Below, piece after piece: positions 1-8,570 of a stretch of DNA of 64,000 bases. Below the pieces are notes generated by a model. The model saw only the letters and a program-made list of their open reading frames with translations, made no database searches and had not been told where the DNA came from. The position numbers and the translations under genes were made by a program. How positions within the stretch are numbered: the stretch's first letter is position 1; each line of letters begins with the position of its first letter. The stretch is from Rhodococcus xishaensis (GTDB lineage Bacteria; Actinomycetota; Actinomycetes; Mycobacteriales; Mycobacteriaceae), in contig NZ_RKLO01000007.1 of assembly GCF_004011825.1 (NCBI RefSeq), positions 1 through 64,000 on the forward strand, read 5' to 3'.

Positions 1-76
1 AACCCGGAAGCTAAGCCCTCCAGCGCCGATGGTACTGCACTCGACAGGGTGTGGGAGAGTAGGACACCGCCGAACA
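1..76 (+). rRNA. rrf: 5S ribosomal RNA, 3' part
   Basis: The first bases match the 3' half of an actinobacterial 5S rRNA: the GGAAGCTAAGCC helix region, then GATGGTACTGCA and the closing GGGAGAGTAGGACACCGCC. The 5' half lies outside the window. A strong hairpin follows within 10 bases, so this is the end of an rrn operon transcribed rightward. The exact 3' base is estimated by eye. Confidence 0.93.
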
Positions 77-84
77 CCCGTTCC

Positions 85-118
85 CGAAGGCCCCCACCAA
101 AGATGGTGGGGGCCTTCG
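85..118 (+). terminator. Rho-independent terminator of the rrn operon
   Basis: A perfect 14-bp inverted repeat (85-98 with 105-118) encloses a 6-base loop. It sits directly after the 5S rRNA. There is no long T-run, which is common for actinobacterial terminators. Confidence 0.85.
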
Positions 119-186
119 GCATACCCAAGACCCCGACACCCGCCGACACCGCCCGCGCTCAGAGCCGGCCGTGCCCGCGGGTACGG

Positions 187-1143
187 CTACCGGGCCGGTG
201 CCGCGAGTCCGGTGCCGAACTCGACGCCGACGCCTTCGAGCGCCTCCCGCAGGTCGTCGAGCTTCCTCCACTCGTGTAGCCAGGTCGGCGACTCGATCGG
301 GCTGCGTAGAAGGTGCCGAACGGCCTCCGCGGCGACGGCTGCCGTCGAACGCGATTGGCCGGGGGCTGTTGCCCAGTAGCTCCGCCCGGAAGCACCGTGC
401 GCCGCGACCACCCAGCGGTCACCGCCGGGCATGTCGCCGTCCGGGAGCAATGCCGCGACCCGCGGGATCCACGTGAGCGCGGCCAACCCGATCGTTGCGA
501 GCTTGGAATCGGTCCGAAGGTAGCTTCGTACAGGCACATCGAGGGTCGCGGTGAGTTGGTACTGGTCAGCGAAGTCCGCCCGCAGTGCGGGGAATCGGGG
601 GTAGCCGGCCTCCTCGGGAAGCGCGAAGCGCTTGGGACGGGTGTAGTTCCGCACCCGCGACCCGTCCGGGTCCGTGAAGTGCTTGCCGAACAGCCCGTAC
701 ATCCACGCCGCCCCGGCAGGCCCACCGCCCTCGCCCGCCCCGAACCCGATCACCACGTCCACCGGTCCACCACCCCGCGCCGCCTCGACCGCGAGCAGGC
801 TGGTGAGCCCGGGCGCGATCCCGACCCCGACCAGCACCGGGCCGTCGATCTGCTCGAGCTGTCGGACGTATTCGATGGTCGAGGTGATGTCCACGAATGG
901 GATCCCTTGCCCGGCAACAGTTGCCGCTACAATCGGGTCCTCGGCGCCGGTGCAGTTCACCACCACCGACACGCCCTCCAACCCGGCGGCCAGCGAGGCG
1001 GGATCGGTCACATCGACTACCCGATCCGCGCGTGTACGGTCGCGGCCCGCGGCCAGGGCCCCGACACCCAATGTTCGCAGCCGCTCGACCAGCTCGGTAC
1101 CCACCGCACCGTAGCCACCGAGGACCAATACCGATTCCGTCAC
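187..1143 (-). CDS. Saccharopine dehydrogenase-like NAD(P)-binding protein
   Basis: The 318-residue protein starts with GTG at 1143. Its N-terminus is a Rossmann fold: VLVLGGYGAVG (about residues 5-15), then a short strand-rich stretch with VVDVTDPASL and VVNCTG near residues 60-67. This is the layout of the saccharopine dehydrogenase NADP-binding family, whose members act on very varied substrates, so the reaction is not known. No membrane segment or signal peptide is evident. It is divergent from a TetR gene 67 bp away, and the gap holds an operator-like array. It is therefore probably controlled by that regulator (inference). Confidence 0.75.
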   Translation of the reverse strand: MTESVLVLGGYGAVGTELVERLRTLGVGALAAGRDRTRADRVVDVTDPASLAAGLEGVSVVVNCTGAEDPIVAATVAGQGIPFVDITSTIEYVRQLEQIDGPVLVGVGIAPGLTSLLAVEAARGGGPVDVVIGFGAGEGGGPAGAAWMYGLFGKHFTDPDGSRVRNYTRPKRFALPEEAGYPRFPALRADFADQYQLTATLDVPVRSYLRTDSKLATIGLAALTWIPRVAALLPDGDMPGGDRWVVAAHGASGRSYWATAPGQSRSTAAVAAEAVRHLLRSPIESPTWLHEWRKLDDLREALEGVGVEFGTGLAAPAR

Positions 1144-1174
1144 ATCGACCGCCTCTCCAGCAAACTAAAGCAAT

Positions 1175-1212
1175 ACTCTAGTGCACCACTCTAGAGCTAG
1201 AGTTCCTAGAGT
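1175..1212. promoter_or_regulatory. Operator-like array of four ACTCTAG half-sites
   Basis: Four copies of one heptamer lie in 38 bp: ACTCTAG at 1175-1181 and 1188-1194, and its complement CTAGAGT at 1197-1203 and 1206-1212. The inner pair forms a perfect 16-bp palindrome (1188-1203). The array spans the start of the TetR gene and lies 32 bp upstream of the divergent dehydrogenase start. Such sites usually bind the adjacent TetR regulator; binding here is inferred. Confidence 0.7.
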
Positions 1213-1822
1213 GGCAACGCACATCGAGGACGACAAGATCCCAGCGCGGCGCAAGATCCTTGCTGCCGCGGGCACCCTTTTCACGACGACCGGTTATGCG
1301 TCGACCACCATCAAGGCCATCGCCGGTGAGGCGGGCGTCGCCGTTCAGACCGTGTACTTCGTGTTCGGCAACAAGCGCAGCGTGCTCGCCGCCCTCCTCG
1401 ACACTTCCATCGCCGGCGACGATGAACCGATTCCGACACTGGCGCGACCGTGGGTGGCCGAGGCGATCGCGGAGCCGGACCCGTTGTCCCAATTGCGCAT
1501 TCAGGTTCACGGCGCGCGTCTGGTCCTCGACCGGGCGGCGCCCGTGCTGCTCGCGGTGCGGGCCGCGGCCGGTGCCGACGCCGAGGTTGCGCAGCTGTGG
1601 GCTACCACCTGCGAGCACACCGAGACGGTGCTGCGGCACCTGACGATCGTCCTCGCCGACAAGCTCGACCACGTCGACGTCGACCGAACCGTCGATGTCG
1701 GGCTGGCTCTGCTGGCTCCCGAGACCCACACCCTGCTTATCGACGAACGGGGTTGGAGCCCTGAGGATTACGAACGCTGGGTGGTCGATGCGCTCGCGGC
1801 CGCCGCGGGTCTCGAGGTGTGA
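1211..1822 (+). CDS. TetR/AcrR family transcriptional regulator
   Basis: The protein has 203 residues from the GTG at 1211; an upstream in-frame GTG at 1181 would add 10 residues, inside the operator array. The N-terminal helix-turn-helix is typical: KILAAAGTLFTTTGYASTT, then IAGEAGVAVQTVYFVFGNKRSVL. The C-terminal ligand domain is not assignable by eye. It is divergent from the dehydrogenase gene at 187-1143 and lies over the ACTCTAG repeats, so it probably represses itself and that gene. It is convergent with aftA, 21 bp away. Confidence 0.88.
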   Translation: MATHIEDDKIPARRKILAAAGTLFTTTGYASTTIKAIAGEAGVAVQTVYFVFGNKRSVLAALLDTSIAGDDEPIPTLARPWVAEAIAEPDPLSQLRIQVHGARLVLDRAAPVLLAVRAAAGADAEVAQLWATTCEHTETVLRHLTIVLADKLDHVDVDRTVDVGLALLAPETHTLLIDERGWSPEDYERWVVDALAAAAGLEV

Positions 1823-1843
1823 TTCGCCGCCAACCCGACCCGG

Positions 1844-3769
1844 TCAGCCGACGCGGGTCACGATCACGAAGGGCCCCACGTCGTCGATCGTGAAACGCGG
1901 ATCGTCGAACAGTTCGGCGGGGAACGTGACGGTGTAGCGGCGGACGTTCGGATGGTTCGGGTAGACGTCCTCGGCGAGCCGGAGGGTGTACCCGTCAGCG
2001 CTCTTACGGAACAGGAATACGTCCGGTGGGCGCCAGGGCGCTTCATCGAGGGCAGCGATGAGCTGGTCCGGTGTCTCGAGATCGGTCCAGCTCTCGATGG
2101 CTTCCGCTCGCTCCCGGAAATGAGCGAGAGGGTTCGCGTAGTGCGACGTCAGCGCCTGGAATCCAAAGTACGGGTAGAAGCTGAGGAAGCTGGTGTCCGA
2201 GGTGAGCACAATCGTGTCGTGGCGCTCGCCGGGGCGGAGCTCTGTGATGATCCGGTCCACGTCGGCGTAGTAGGCGGCCGCGCCCGGCGGCCGCTTGTCG
2301 GCACGGACGCCGTCGCCGTCGGTGTCGGTGTAGGCGACGGTGATGTCGCTCGCGAGCACATTCGGGATGTTCTGAACGAAGGCGACCAGCCCGGCGAGCC
2401 CGATGACGACGATCGACGCCTTCACCCGCGGGTTCTCGCTCGTGGCGAGCACGATCCAGCGGGAGAACTCGAAGAAGCCGAACACGCCCGCGGTGCCGAG
2501 CAGCAGGATGAGCACCGGTTCGAGGCGGAAGGACAGCAAAGTGGCGCCGAGCGCAGTCAACGCCATCGACATCAGCGCCCACAGATAGATGCCGATCACG
2601 CCGATCCCGAGCGCCTGTGCCCGCCGCGACGTCATCACGCGGCTGACCAACCAGATCGTGCCGAGCAGACACAGCCCCCCGGCGAGCGAGAACTGGAACA
2701 TCGGAAGCGGCAGGCGCGCACCGGCGTCGGGCAGGTAGTGAGTTGCCGTTCCGCTGTCGGCCGGCGATCCGCGCAGTGCCTGGAGCAGGTACGGCAGCCA
2801 AACGGTGAGGGCGATGGCGACTGCGATTGCCGCGGTGGCGGCCAGCCGTAGGAGGGGATCGATTGCGGCCCGCCACGATCCCTGCGCCCGGATCGCGAGT
2901 CCGGCTGCGACCAGGGCCATGAGAGTCACCGCGAAGGCGGCGAATCCCAAGTACAGCGTGTAGAAGGCCGCTGCGACACCCAGGAACAGGCCGGTGCCGA
3001 CGATCGCACCCCAGCCACCGCGCCCAGTCTTGACCGGCCGATACAACCCGCCCCACGCCAGCACCAGCACCGGGGGGATGAGAATCGCGACTACGGCGCC
3101 GTACGGTTCGGCCGAGCCGTACGCCACCACGAGTGCCGCTGTAGCTAGCGTCACGACGACGGCCCAGTCGGCACGAATCAGCTTGTTCCACAACACCAGA
3201 GCGAGGACTGCAGCTACGGCGATCGAGCCGATCGCGTAGGGCTTGAAAGTCTCCCAGCCCTCCATGCCGAGCAGGTTGGCGACGCGTCCGCCGATCCAGA
3301 ACCAGCCGGCCGGATAGTAGGGCGGCAGATCCGCGTATGTCATGTCCTGCAAGGCAGCGGAATCGGTGAGCCGAGTGAGATATTCGGTGCGGAACTCCTG
3401 GTCGACCGAAATGCCGTGCAGGTAAAGCTTGGTCGCGCTCAGCGGCATGCCGAGCGTCACCGTCACGAACCCCGACACACCCGCCCACGACAGCACGGTC
3501 GCAGTGCGTATCCACCGGCGGGCGCGGTACAGGACGACGCACAGTGCGAGCACGGCGATCGTGACGACCTGGCCGACGGTCGTGACGGCATGCGTCACAT
3601 TCGACGATGGGAACGCCGGCCACGACACCTGGCCGAAGGCGTACAGTCCCACCGCGGAGACGATTGCGCCGACGGCGGACGCGAGGATCATCTCGGCCGC
3701 GGTCCCACCGGCCAGTCGGGCGGGGGAGACGCGCGACGCTACGAGGGGCGCTGGACCTGGTTGCGACAC
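1844..3769 (-). CDS. aftA: AftA, galactan 5-O-arabinofuranosyltransferase
   Basis: This 641-residue GT-C membrane protein adds the first arabinofuranose to the galactan chain, using decaprenyl-phospho-arabinose. It has about a dozen hydrophobic segments between residues 25 and 470 and a soluble C-terminal domain from about 480. The AftA-type loop after the early helices is present: SVDQEFRTEYLTR (121-133) and DLPPYYPAGWFW (147-158). The length matches the mycobacterial enzyme (about 640). In M. tuberculosis aftA directly follows dprE2 and precedes embCAB. Here an alpha/beta hydrolase gene on the other strand separates it from dprE2, and a TetR gene lies where emb genes would be expected. Confidence 0.88.
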   Translation of the reverse strand: MSQPGPAPLVASRVSPARLAGGTAAEMILASAVGAIVSAVGLYAFGQVSWPAFPSSNVTHAVTTVGQVVTIAVLALCVVLYRARRWIRTATVLSWAGVSGFVTVTLGMPLSATKLYLHGISVDQEFRTEYLTRLTDSAALQDMTYADLPPYYPAGWFWIGGRVANLLGMEGWETFKPYAIGSIAVAAVLALVLWNKLIRADWAVVVTLATAALVVAYGSAEPYGAVVAILIPPVLVLAWGGLYRPVKTGRGGWGAIVGTGLFLGVAAAFYTLYLGFAAFAVTLMALVAAGLAIRAQGSWRAAIDPLLRLAATAAIAVAIALTVWLPYLLQALRGSPADSGTATHYLPDAGARLPLPMFQFSLAGGLCLLGTIWLVSRVMTSRRAQALGIGVIGIYLWALMSMALTALGATLLSFRLEPVLILLLGTAGVFGFFEFSRWIVLATSENPRVKASIVVIGLAGLVAFVQNIPNVLASDITVAYTDTDGDGVRADKRPPGAAAYYADVDRIITELRPGERHDTIVLTSDTSFLSFYPYFGFQALTSHYANPLAHFRERAEAIESWTDLETPDQLIAALDEAPWRPPDVFLFRKSADGYTLRLAEDVYPNHPNVRRYTVTFPAELFDDPRFTIDDVGPFVIVTRVG

Positions 3770-3841
3770 GGAGTGAGCTTACTTGGGTGTGGTCTCGGGA
3801 CCGGGCTCCAGGCGGTTCGAGGGCTTAAGTAGGTTCGAGGA

Positions 3842-4756
3842 ATGAGTGACGAGCAGGGTCAGACGCCCCAGGGGTTTCGTGAGGCACCGCCTCAGTGGTT
3901 CCGTGAGGCACTGGCCGTCCCGGTGGAGACCGGGATTGTCGAGGTCGAAGGCGCCGACATCCGATTCCGGGCGTGGGGTGAGCCGGCCCGGCCCGGCCTG
4001 GTGCTGGTGCACGGTGGTGCGGCGCATTCGCACTGGTGGGACCACATCGGGCCGCAACTGGCGGTCGACCACCGGGTCGTCGCCCTCGATCTCAGCGGTC
4101 ACGGCGACAGCGGCGCCCGGGAGCGCTATTCGCTGGACCAGTGGGCGCGCGAGGTGCAGGCGGTGGCGGCGGCGTCGGGCATCGACGGCGCGCCCGTGCT
4201 GGTGGGCCACAGCATGGGCGGCCTCGTCTCGTTCGTCGCGGCGCACCTGTATGGCGACGAGCTGGCCGGTGTGCAGATCATCGACTCGCCGATCCGTGAG
4301 CGCACCCCAGAGGAGGAGGCGGCCCGGGTCAAGGCCGCGTTCGGGCCGAAGAAGGTCTACCCCACCCGTGAGGAGGCGCTCGCCCGGTTCCGGTTCGTGC
4401 CGCCGCAGGAGGCCGCGGTGCCGTGCGTGCGGGAACACATCGCCGAGACGTCGCTGGCGGCCGTCGAGGGTGGGTGGTCGTGGAAGTTCGACCCCGCCAT
4501 GTTCGCCAGGTCCGGCAGCGACATCATGGCCGTCGCGCAGGCACGCTGCCCGGTCGCGTACTTCCGGGCCCAGCGCGGCATCATCTCGGATGAACTGATG
4601 GAGAAGATGCGGCCGCGGTTCGGTGCGTCGGCCATCGTCACCGAGATCCCCGACGCCGGCCATCACACGATGATCGACCAGCCACTGTCGCTGATCACCG
4701 GTATCCGGGCGGTCCTCGCCGCCTGGGCCGCCACTCCCTCGGCTTTCGCGGACTGA
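3842..4756 (+). CDS. Alpha/beta hydrolase
   Basis: This 304-residue alpha/beta hydrolase has the oxyanion motif VLVHGGAAHSHWW (about residues 50-62), the nucleophile elbow GHSMGG (about 122-127), and a late DAGHH that supplies the catalytic histidine (about 278-282). There is no signal peptide, so it is cytoplasmic. The ATG at 3842 follows an AGG-containing stretch. It is divergent from aftA and convergent with dprE2, interrupting an otherwise conserved cell-wall gene order. The substrate cannot be told; esterase, lactonase and epoxide hydrolase are all possible. Confidence 0.82.
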   Translation: MSDEQGQTPQGFREAPPQWFREALAVPVETGIVEVEGADIRFRAWGEPARPGLVLVHGGAAHSHWWDHIGPQLAVDHRVVALDLSGHGDSGARERYSLDQWAREVQAVAAASGIDGAPVLVGHSMGGLVSFVAAHLYGDELAGVQIIDSPIRERTPEEEAARVKAAFGPKKVYPTREEALARFRFVPPQEAAVPCVREHIAETSLAAVEGGWSWKFDPAMFARSGSDIMAVAQARCPVAYFRAQRGIISDELMEKMRPRFGASAIVTEIPDAGHHTMIDQPLSLITGIRAVLAAWAATPSAFAD

Positions 4757-4826
4757 GCGAACGGCACGAGGGAGCGCGGCAACGGAGCTTCCGGAAGCGG
4801 GCCGGTCGGGGCCGACCGTGGTCGGT

Positions 4827-5609
4827 CTAGATCGGCAGCTTGCGGAAGATCGCGCGCGGGACGTGGCGAAGCGCCATCATCACGAAGCGGAACTGACCAG
4901 GGACCCAGACGATTTCCTTGCCCTTGTCCGACGCGGACACCGCGAGCGCGGCGACGACGTCCTTGTCGACCGTCAGCGGGGCTTCCTCCACGTGGGCGCT
5001 GAACCGGGTGCGTGCCTGACCGGGCCGCACGACGGTGACCTTGGGGCCGAACGGCGCCAGGGCCTCTCCCAGGCCGAGGTAGAAGCCGTCGAGGCCGGCC
5101 TTGGTGGAGCCGTACACGAAGTTGGCGCGCCTGACCCGCTCGCCGGCCACCGACGACATCGCGACGATGCGGCCGAACCCCTGTGCCTTCATCTTCTCGC
5201 CGATCAGCACGCCGACGGAGACGGCGGCGGTGTAGTTGACGCCGGCGACCTGGACGGCCTTGCGCTGGTTCTGCCACAGTTCTTCGGCGTCGCCGTCGAG
5301 GCCGAAGGCAACGATCGCAACGTCCACGTCACCCGCGGAAGCTGCTCCTGACGCGAGGGCCCACGCCTCGTCGATCACCTTCGGGTGGCTGTCGGTGTCC
5401 AGCGCGTCGAAGTCGATCACATCGACCTGGGTGGCGCCCGCGGCCTTCATCTGGGCGACGGCGGCATCGCGGCCCGGATCATTCGGCAGCGCAGCGAGAA
5501 TCACGCGCAGCGGAGCCTTCTTCAGGTACTCCTCGCAGATCGCCAGGCCGATCTCGGACGTGCCACCGAGCAGCAGCAGGGTCTGGGGGTTACCCACAGC
5601 GTTGATCAC
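4827..5609 (-). CDS. dprE2: DprE2, decaprenylphosphoryl-2-keto-ribose reductase
   Basis: The protein is a 260-residue short-chain dehydrogenase. With DprE1 it epimerises decaprenyl-phospho-ribose to decaprenyl-phospho-arabinose, the donor for AftA and the Emb enzymes; DprE2 does the NADH-dependent reduction. It has the nucleotide motif LLGGTSEIG (13-21), the catalytic Ser at 152-153 (MSSVAG) and YGSTK (Tyr166, Lys170). Length and neighbours match the mycobacterial protein. It starts with GTG at 5609, 36 bp after the dprE1 stop, so the two are co-transcribed. Confidence 0.93.
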   Translation of the reverse strand: MINAVGNPQTLLLLGGTSEIGLAICEEYLKKAPLRVILAALPNDPGRDAAVAQMKAAGATQVDVIDFDALDTDSHPKVIDEAWALASGAASAGDVDVAIVAFGLDGDAEELWQNQRKAVQVAGVNYTAAVSVGVLIGEKMKAQGFGRIVAMSSVAGERVRRANFVYGSTKAGLDGFYLGLGEALAPFGPKVTVVRPGQARTRFSAHVEEAPLTVDKDVVAALAVSASDKGKEIVWVPGQFRFVMMALRHVPRAIFRKLPI

Positions 5610-5645
5610 CGAGTCACGCCTCCATCGAGATTGCAGTCATTGGGG

Positions 5646-7070
5646 TCATTGCAGTTCCAGCCTTCTGGACATGTCGGAGGCGAAAACGCCTGTGGGGTCT
5701 ACGGATCGGCGGACCTTGATCCACTCGTTGATCCGTGGGTACATGGCGTGGAACGTCTCGGCCGTGGTCCGCGAGTCCTTCGCGGTGTACAGGCGGCCGC
5801 CGAACTCGAGCACACGCTTGTCGAGTTCGGTCACGAATTCGTTCAGGCCCGGCTTGATCCGGAAGTCGACGCAGATGTTCCAGCCGGCCATCGGGAAGCT
5901 CAACGGCGCCTTGTTGCCCTCACCGAACAGCTTGAACACGTTCAGGAACGAGTAGTGCCCCGATGCCTGGATATCGCGGATGATCTGCTTGAATTCGCCC
6001 ACCGCCTCCGGCGGAACCACGAACTGGTACTGGAGGAAACCATTGGAGCCGTAGGCGCGGTTCCACTCACCGAACATGTCTAGCGGGTGGTAGAACTGCG
6101 TGAGGTTCTGCACCTTGCCACGGTAGTTGCCTGCCTTGCGGAACCAGAGCTCGCCGATCATGGAGAAGTTGAACTTGTTGGCCAGGCCGTTCGGGAATAT
6201 GTCCGGCAGCGTCAGCAGCGTGGGCGCGTCGAACTTCAGCGGGTTCTTCTGCAGCTTCTTCGGTAGCTGTTCCAGCTTCGCGAGGCTGCCGCGCGAGACC
6301 GCGGCACGGCCCAGCTTGGGCTCGGGGGCGATGGCGTCGAACCACGCGCTCGAGTAGTCGTAGTTGGCTTCGCTGCCGTCGCTGTGCAACGCGATCGTCT
6401 CGTCGAGGGTGTTGGTGACGTCGCCGTCCGCGATGAAGTACGCGGTCTCGGTCGGCGTCATCTCGATGGTGGCCTCGAGGATGATGCCCGTCAGCCCCAT
6501 GCCGCCGACCGTGGCCCAGAACAGTTTCGAGTTCCGCCCGGCCGGGGTGAGGGTGCGGATCTGACCGTCCGCGGTGAGTAGCTTCATCGAGCGCACATGG
6601 TTGCCGAAGCTGCCGGCGCTGTGATGGTTCTTGCCGTGGATGTCGGAGGCGATCGCGCCGCCGATTGTCACCTGCCGCGTGCCCGGCAGCACCGGAACCC
6701 ATAGGCCGAGAGGCAGTGCGGCCCGCATGAGCTGATCCAGATTCACACCGGCGTCGACCGTTACCAATCGGGTGTCGGCGTCGACGGTGTGGATCCGCTT
6801 CAGCGCGTTCATATCGACGACGAGTCCCCCGGCGTTCTGTGCCGGGTCGCCGTACGAGCGGCCCAGGCCACGCGCGATGACGCCGCGTCGCAGGTGCGAC
6901 GGCTTCGACTCGTTCTGCTCCGCCACCTGGGCGACCGCCTTGGCGATCAGCTCGACATCGGGCGTGGACAGCACTTGTGAGGTGGTCGGCGCGGTGCGCC
7001 CCCATCCGGTGAGGGTGCGGGTCTGCGTGGGGAGAGGCTCGTGAGCCGTCTTGTCTGCTGTCGTGGACAT
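5646..7070 (-). CDS. dprE1: DprE1, decaprenylphosphoryl-ribose 2'-oxidase
   Basis: This FAD oxidase of 474 residues carries out the first step of the ribose-to-arabinose epimerisation. The FAD_binding_4 domain fills the first half ([32 protein letters not shown]). The substrate half contains GWNICVDF with Cys400 and YTAKDSR with Lys431. Counting from the C-terminus these match Cys387 and Lys418 of the M. tuberculosis enzyme: Cys387 is the residue trapped by benzothiazinones and Lys418 is essential for catalysis. The gene starts with ATG at 7070 and is the first of the dprE1-dprE2 pair. Confidence 0.95.
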   Translation of the reverse strand: MSTTADKTAHEPLPTQTRTLTGWGRTAPTTSQVLSTPDVELIAKAVAQVAEQNESKPSHLRRGVIARGLGRSYGDPAQNAGGLVVDMNALKRIHTVDADTRLVTVDAGVNLDQLMRAALPLGLWVPVLPGTRQVTIGGAIASDIHGKNHHSAGSFGNHVRSMKLLTADGQIRTLTPAGRNSKLFWATVGGMGLTGIILEATIEMTPTETAYFIADGDVTNTLDETIALHSDGSEANYDYSSAWFDAIAPEPKLGRAAVSRGSLAKLEQLPKKLQKNPLKFDAPTLLTLPDIFPNGLANKFNFSMIGELWFRKAGNYRGKVQNLTQFYHPLDMFGEWNRAYGSNGFLQYQFVVPPEAVGEFKQIIRDIQASGHYSFLNVFKLFGEGNKAPLSFPMAGWNICVDFRIKPGLNEFVTELDKRVLEFGGRLYTAKDSRTTAETFHAMYPRINEWIKVRRSVDPTGVFASDMSRRLELQ

Positions 7071-7160
7071 CGGCTATGAGGTTACCCCGCAGTAGTGGGC
7101 GCGCTGCGGCTCGAGTGTGCCGATCCACAACCTTCACGGGTGGTCGCCTACTCTCGTTGC

Positions 7161-7628
7161 GTGACCGGAACCCCCCACGCCCACGATCCTCACGCGCCGC
7201 TGCCAGTCGAGATTCCGGTCACCGATTCCATCGCGGACGCGGCGCTGGATCTGAAGACGCAAATCGTGCGGTTCGTGCTCACGGGCGGCGTCTCGGCCGT
7301 CGTGGATTTCGGCCTGTACGTGTTGCTGCTGTGGATCGGCCTTCCGGTACCGGTCGCCAAGTCGATCAGCTTCGTCGCCGGCACCACCACCGCCTACCTG
7401 ATCAACCGCCGCTGGACGTTCAAGGCCGAGCCGAGTCGAGCGCGCTTCGTTGCGGTGGTCGTGCTCTACGCACTCACGTTCTCGGTGCAGGTGGGGCTCA
7501 ATCAGGTGATGTACCAAGTGTTCCCGGACGAGTGGTGGCGTGTGCCGCTGGCGTTCGTCGTTGCCCAGGGCACCGCGACCGTCATCAACTTCGTCGTCCA
7601 GCGTGCGGTGATCTTCAAGATCCACTGA
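7161..7628 (+). CDS. GtrA family membrane protein (Rv3789-like)
   Basis: The protein has 155 residues from the GTG at 7161; an upstream in-frame start at 7095 would add an arginine-rich stretch unlike the family. Four hydrophobic segments make up the GtrA domain, with the signature TAYLINRRWTFK and a final VINFVVQRAVIF. The homologue Rv3789 also lies beside dprE1 and has been linked to arabinan synthesis, first as a proposed lipid-arabinose flippase and later as an AftA partner. It is divergent from dprE1. Confidence 0.85.
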   Translation: MTGTPHAHDPHAPLPVEIPVTDSIADAALDLKTQIVRFVLTGGVSAVVDFGLYVLLLWIGLPVPVAKSISFVAGTTTAYLINRRWTFKAEPSRARFVAVVVLYALTFSVQVGLNQVMYQVFPDEWWRVPLAFVVAQGTATVINFVVQRAVIFKIH

Positions 7629-7715
7629 TTGTCTGCACACCGGTCCGGAACCTCTCCCCATCCGTGGTTGAACCTGGTTACATTTCTGGCACCGATCAAC
7701 GCGAGGAGCCAGACT

Positions 7716-8567
7716 GTGCGCCACGGAGTCACCCTGTTCACCAGTGACCGAGGAATCACCCCCGCGGCGGCTGCGCGGGCCGCCGAAGAGTGTGGGTTCG
7801 ACACGTTCTACGTGCCCGAACACACCCACATCCCGGTCGACCGGGTGTCGAAATATCCCGGTACCGACAGCACGGAGCTGCCCGAACGCTACGCGCGCAT
7901 GCTCGATCCTTGGGTCGCGTTGAGCACCGCTGCGTCGGTGACCTCGCGTATTCGTCTCGGCACGTCGGTCGCGCTTCCGCTCGAACACGACCCCATCGCC
8001 CTGGCCAAGGCGATCGCGTCGCTCGATCTCCTGTCCGGAGGGCGGGTGACGCTCGGCGTCGGCTATGGCTGGAACGCAGAGGAACTCGCCGACCACGGCG
8101 TCGACCCCAAGAAGCGCCGCACCGCGTTGCGCGAGTATCTCGAGGCGATGCAGGCGCTGTGGACGCAGGACGAGGCGTCGTACGACGGGCAGTTCGTGAA
8201 ATTCAGTCCGTGCTGGGCGTGGCCCAAACCGATCCAGCAGCCGCGCCCGCCGGTGCTCATCGGCGCAGGCGCGTCGGAGAGTACGTTCACGCGGATCGCC
8301 CGCTCGGCCGACGGCTGGATCACGACGCCGAGGGATCGGGACATCGAGGACAGCATCGTCATGCTGCAAAGGATCTGGGCCGATGCCGGTCGTGCCGGAC
8401 AGCCTGAGATCGTCGTCCTAGCCAGCAAGCGCGACGCCGACAAGCTCGCCCGCTGGGAGGACCTGGGCGTGACCGAGGCACTGTTCGGCGTGCCCGAAGC
8501 CGAGGAGGAGCAGGTGGTCGTCGGCTATCTGAAGCGGTTGGCCGACAGGTTGGGCCTCGGCGCGTAG
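7716..8567 (+). CDS. LLM-class F420-dependent oxidoreductase
   Basis: This 283-residue protein belongs to the luciferase-like TIM-barrel family. The GTG at 7716 is chosen because GAGGAG precedes it by 6 bases and the family N-terminus (RHGVTLFTSDRGI) begins there. Typical pieces are GFDTFYVPEHTHIP, RIRLGTSVALPLEHDPIALAK, LSGGRVTLGVGYGWN and PRPPVLIGAGASE. Close relatives in actinobacteria use F420 rather than FMN. The substrate is unknown. It ends 3 bp from the convergent protease gene. Confidence 0.83.
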   Translation: MRHGVTLFTSDRGITPAAAARAAEECGFDTFYVPEHTHIPVDRVSKYPGTDSTELPERYARMLDPWVALSTAASVTSRIRLGTSVALPLEHDPIALAKAIASLDLLSGGRVTLGVGYGWNAEELADHGVDPKKRRTALREYLEAMQALWTQDEASYDGQFVKFSPCWAWPKPIQQPRPPVLIGAGASESTFTRIARSADGWITTPRDRDIEDSIVMLQRIWADAGRAGQPEIVVLASKRDADKLARWEDLGVTEALFGVPEAEEEQVVVGYLKRLADRLGLGA

Positions 8568-8570
8568 GCG

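Noticed and set aside
2043-3623. Long open frame of 526 codons on the minus strand within aftA
   Set aside because: It is a frame shift shadow of aftA: arginine-rich, no domain, and the real frame has clear membrane segments.
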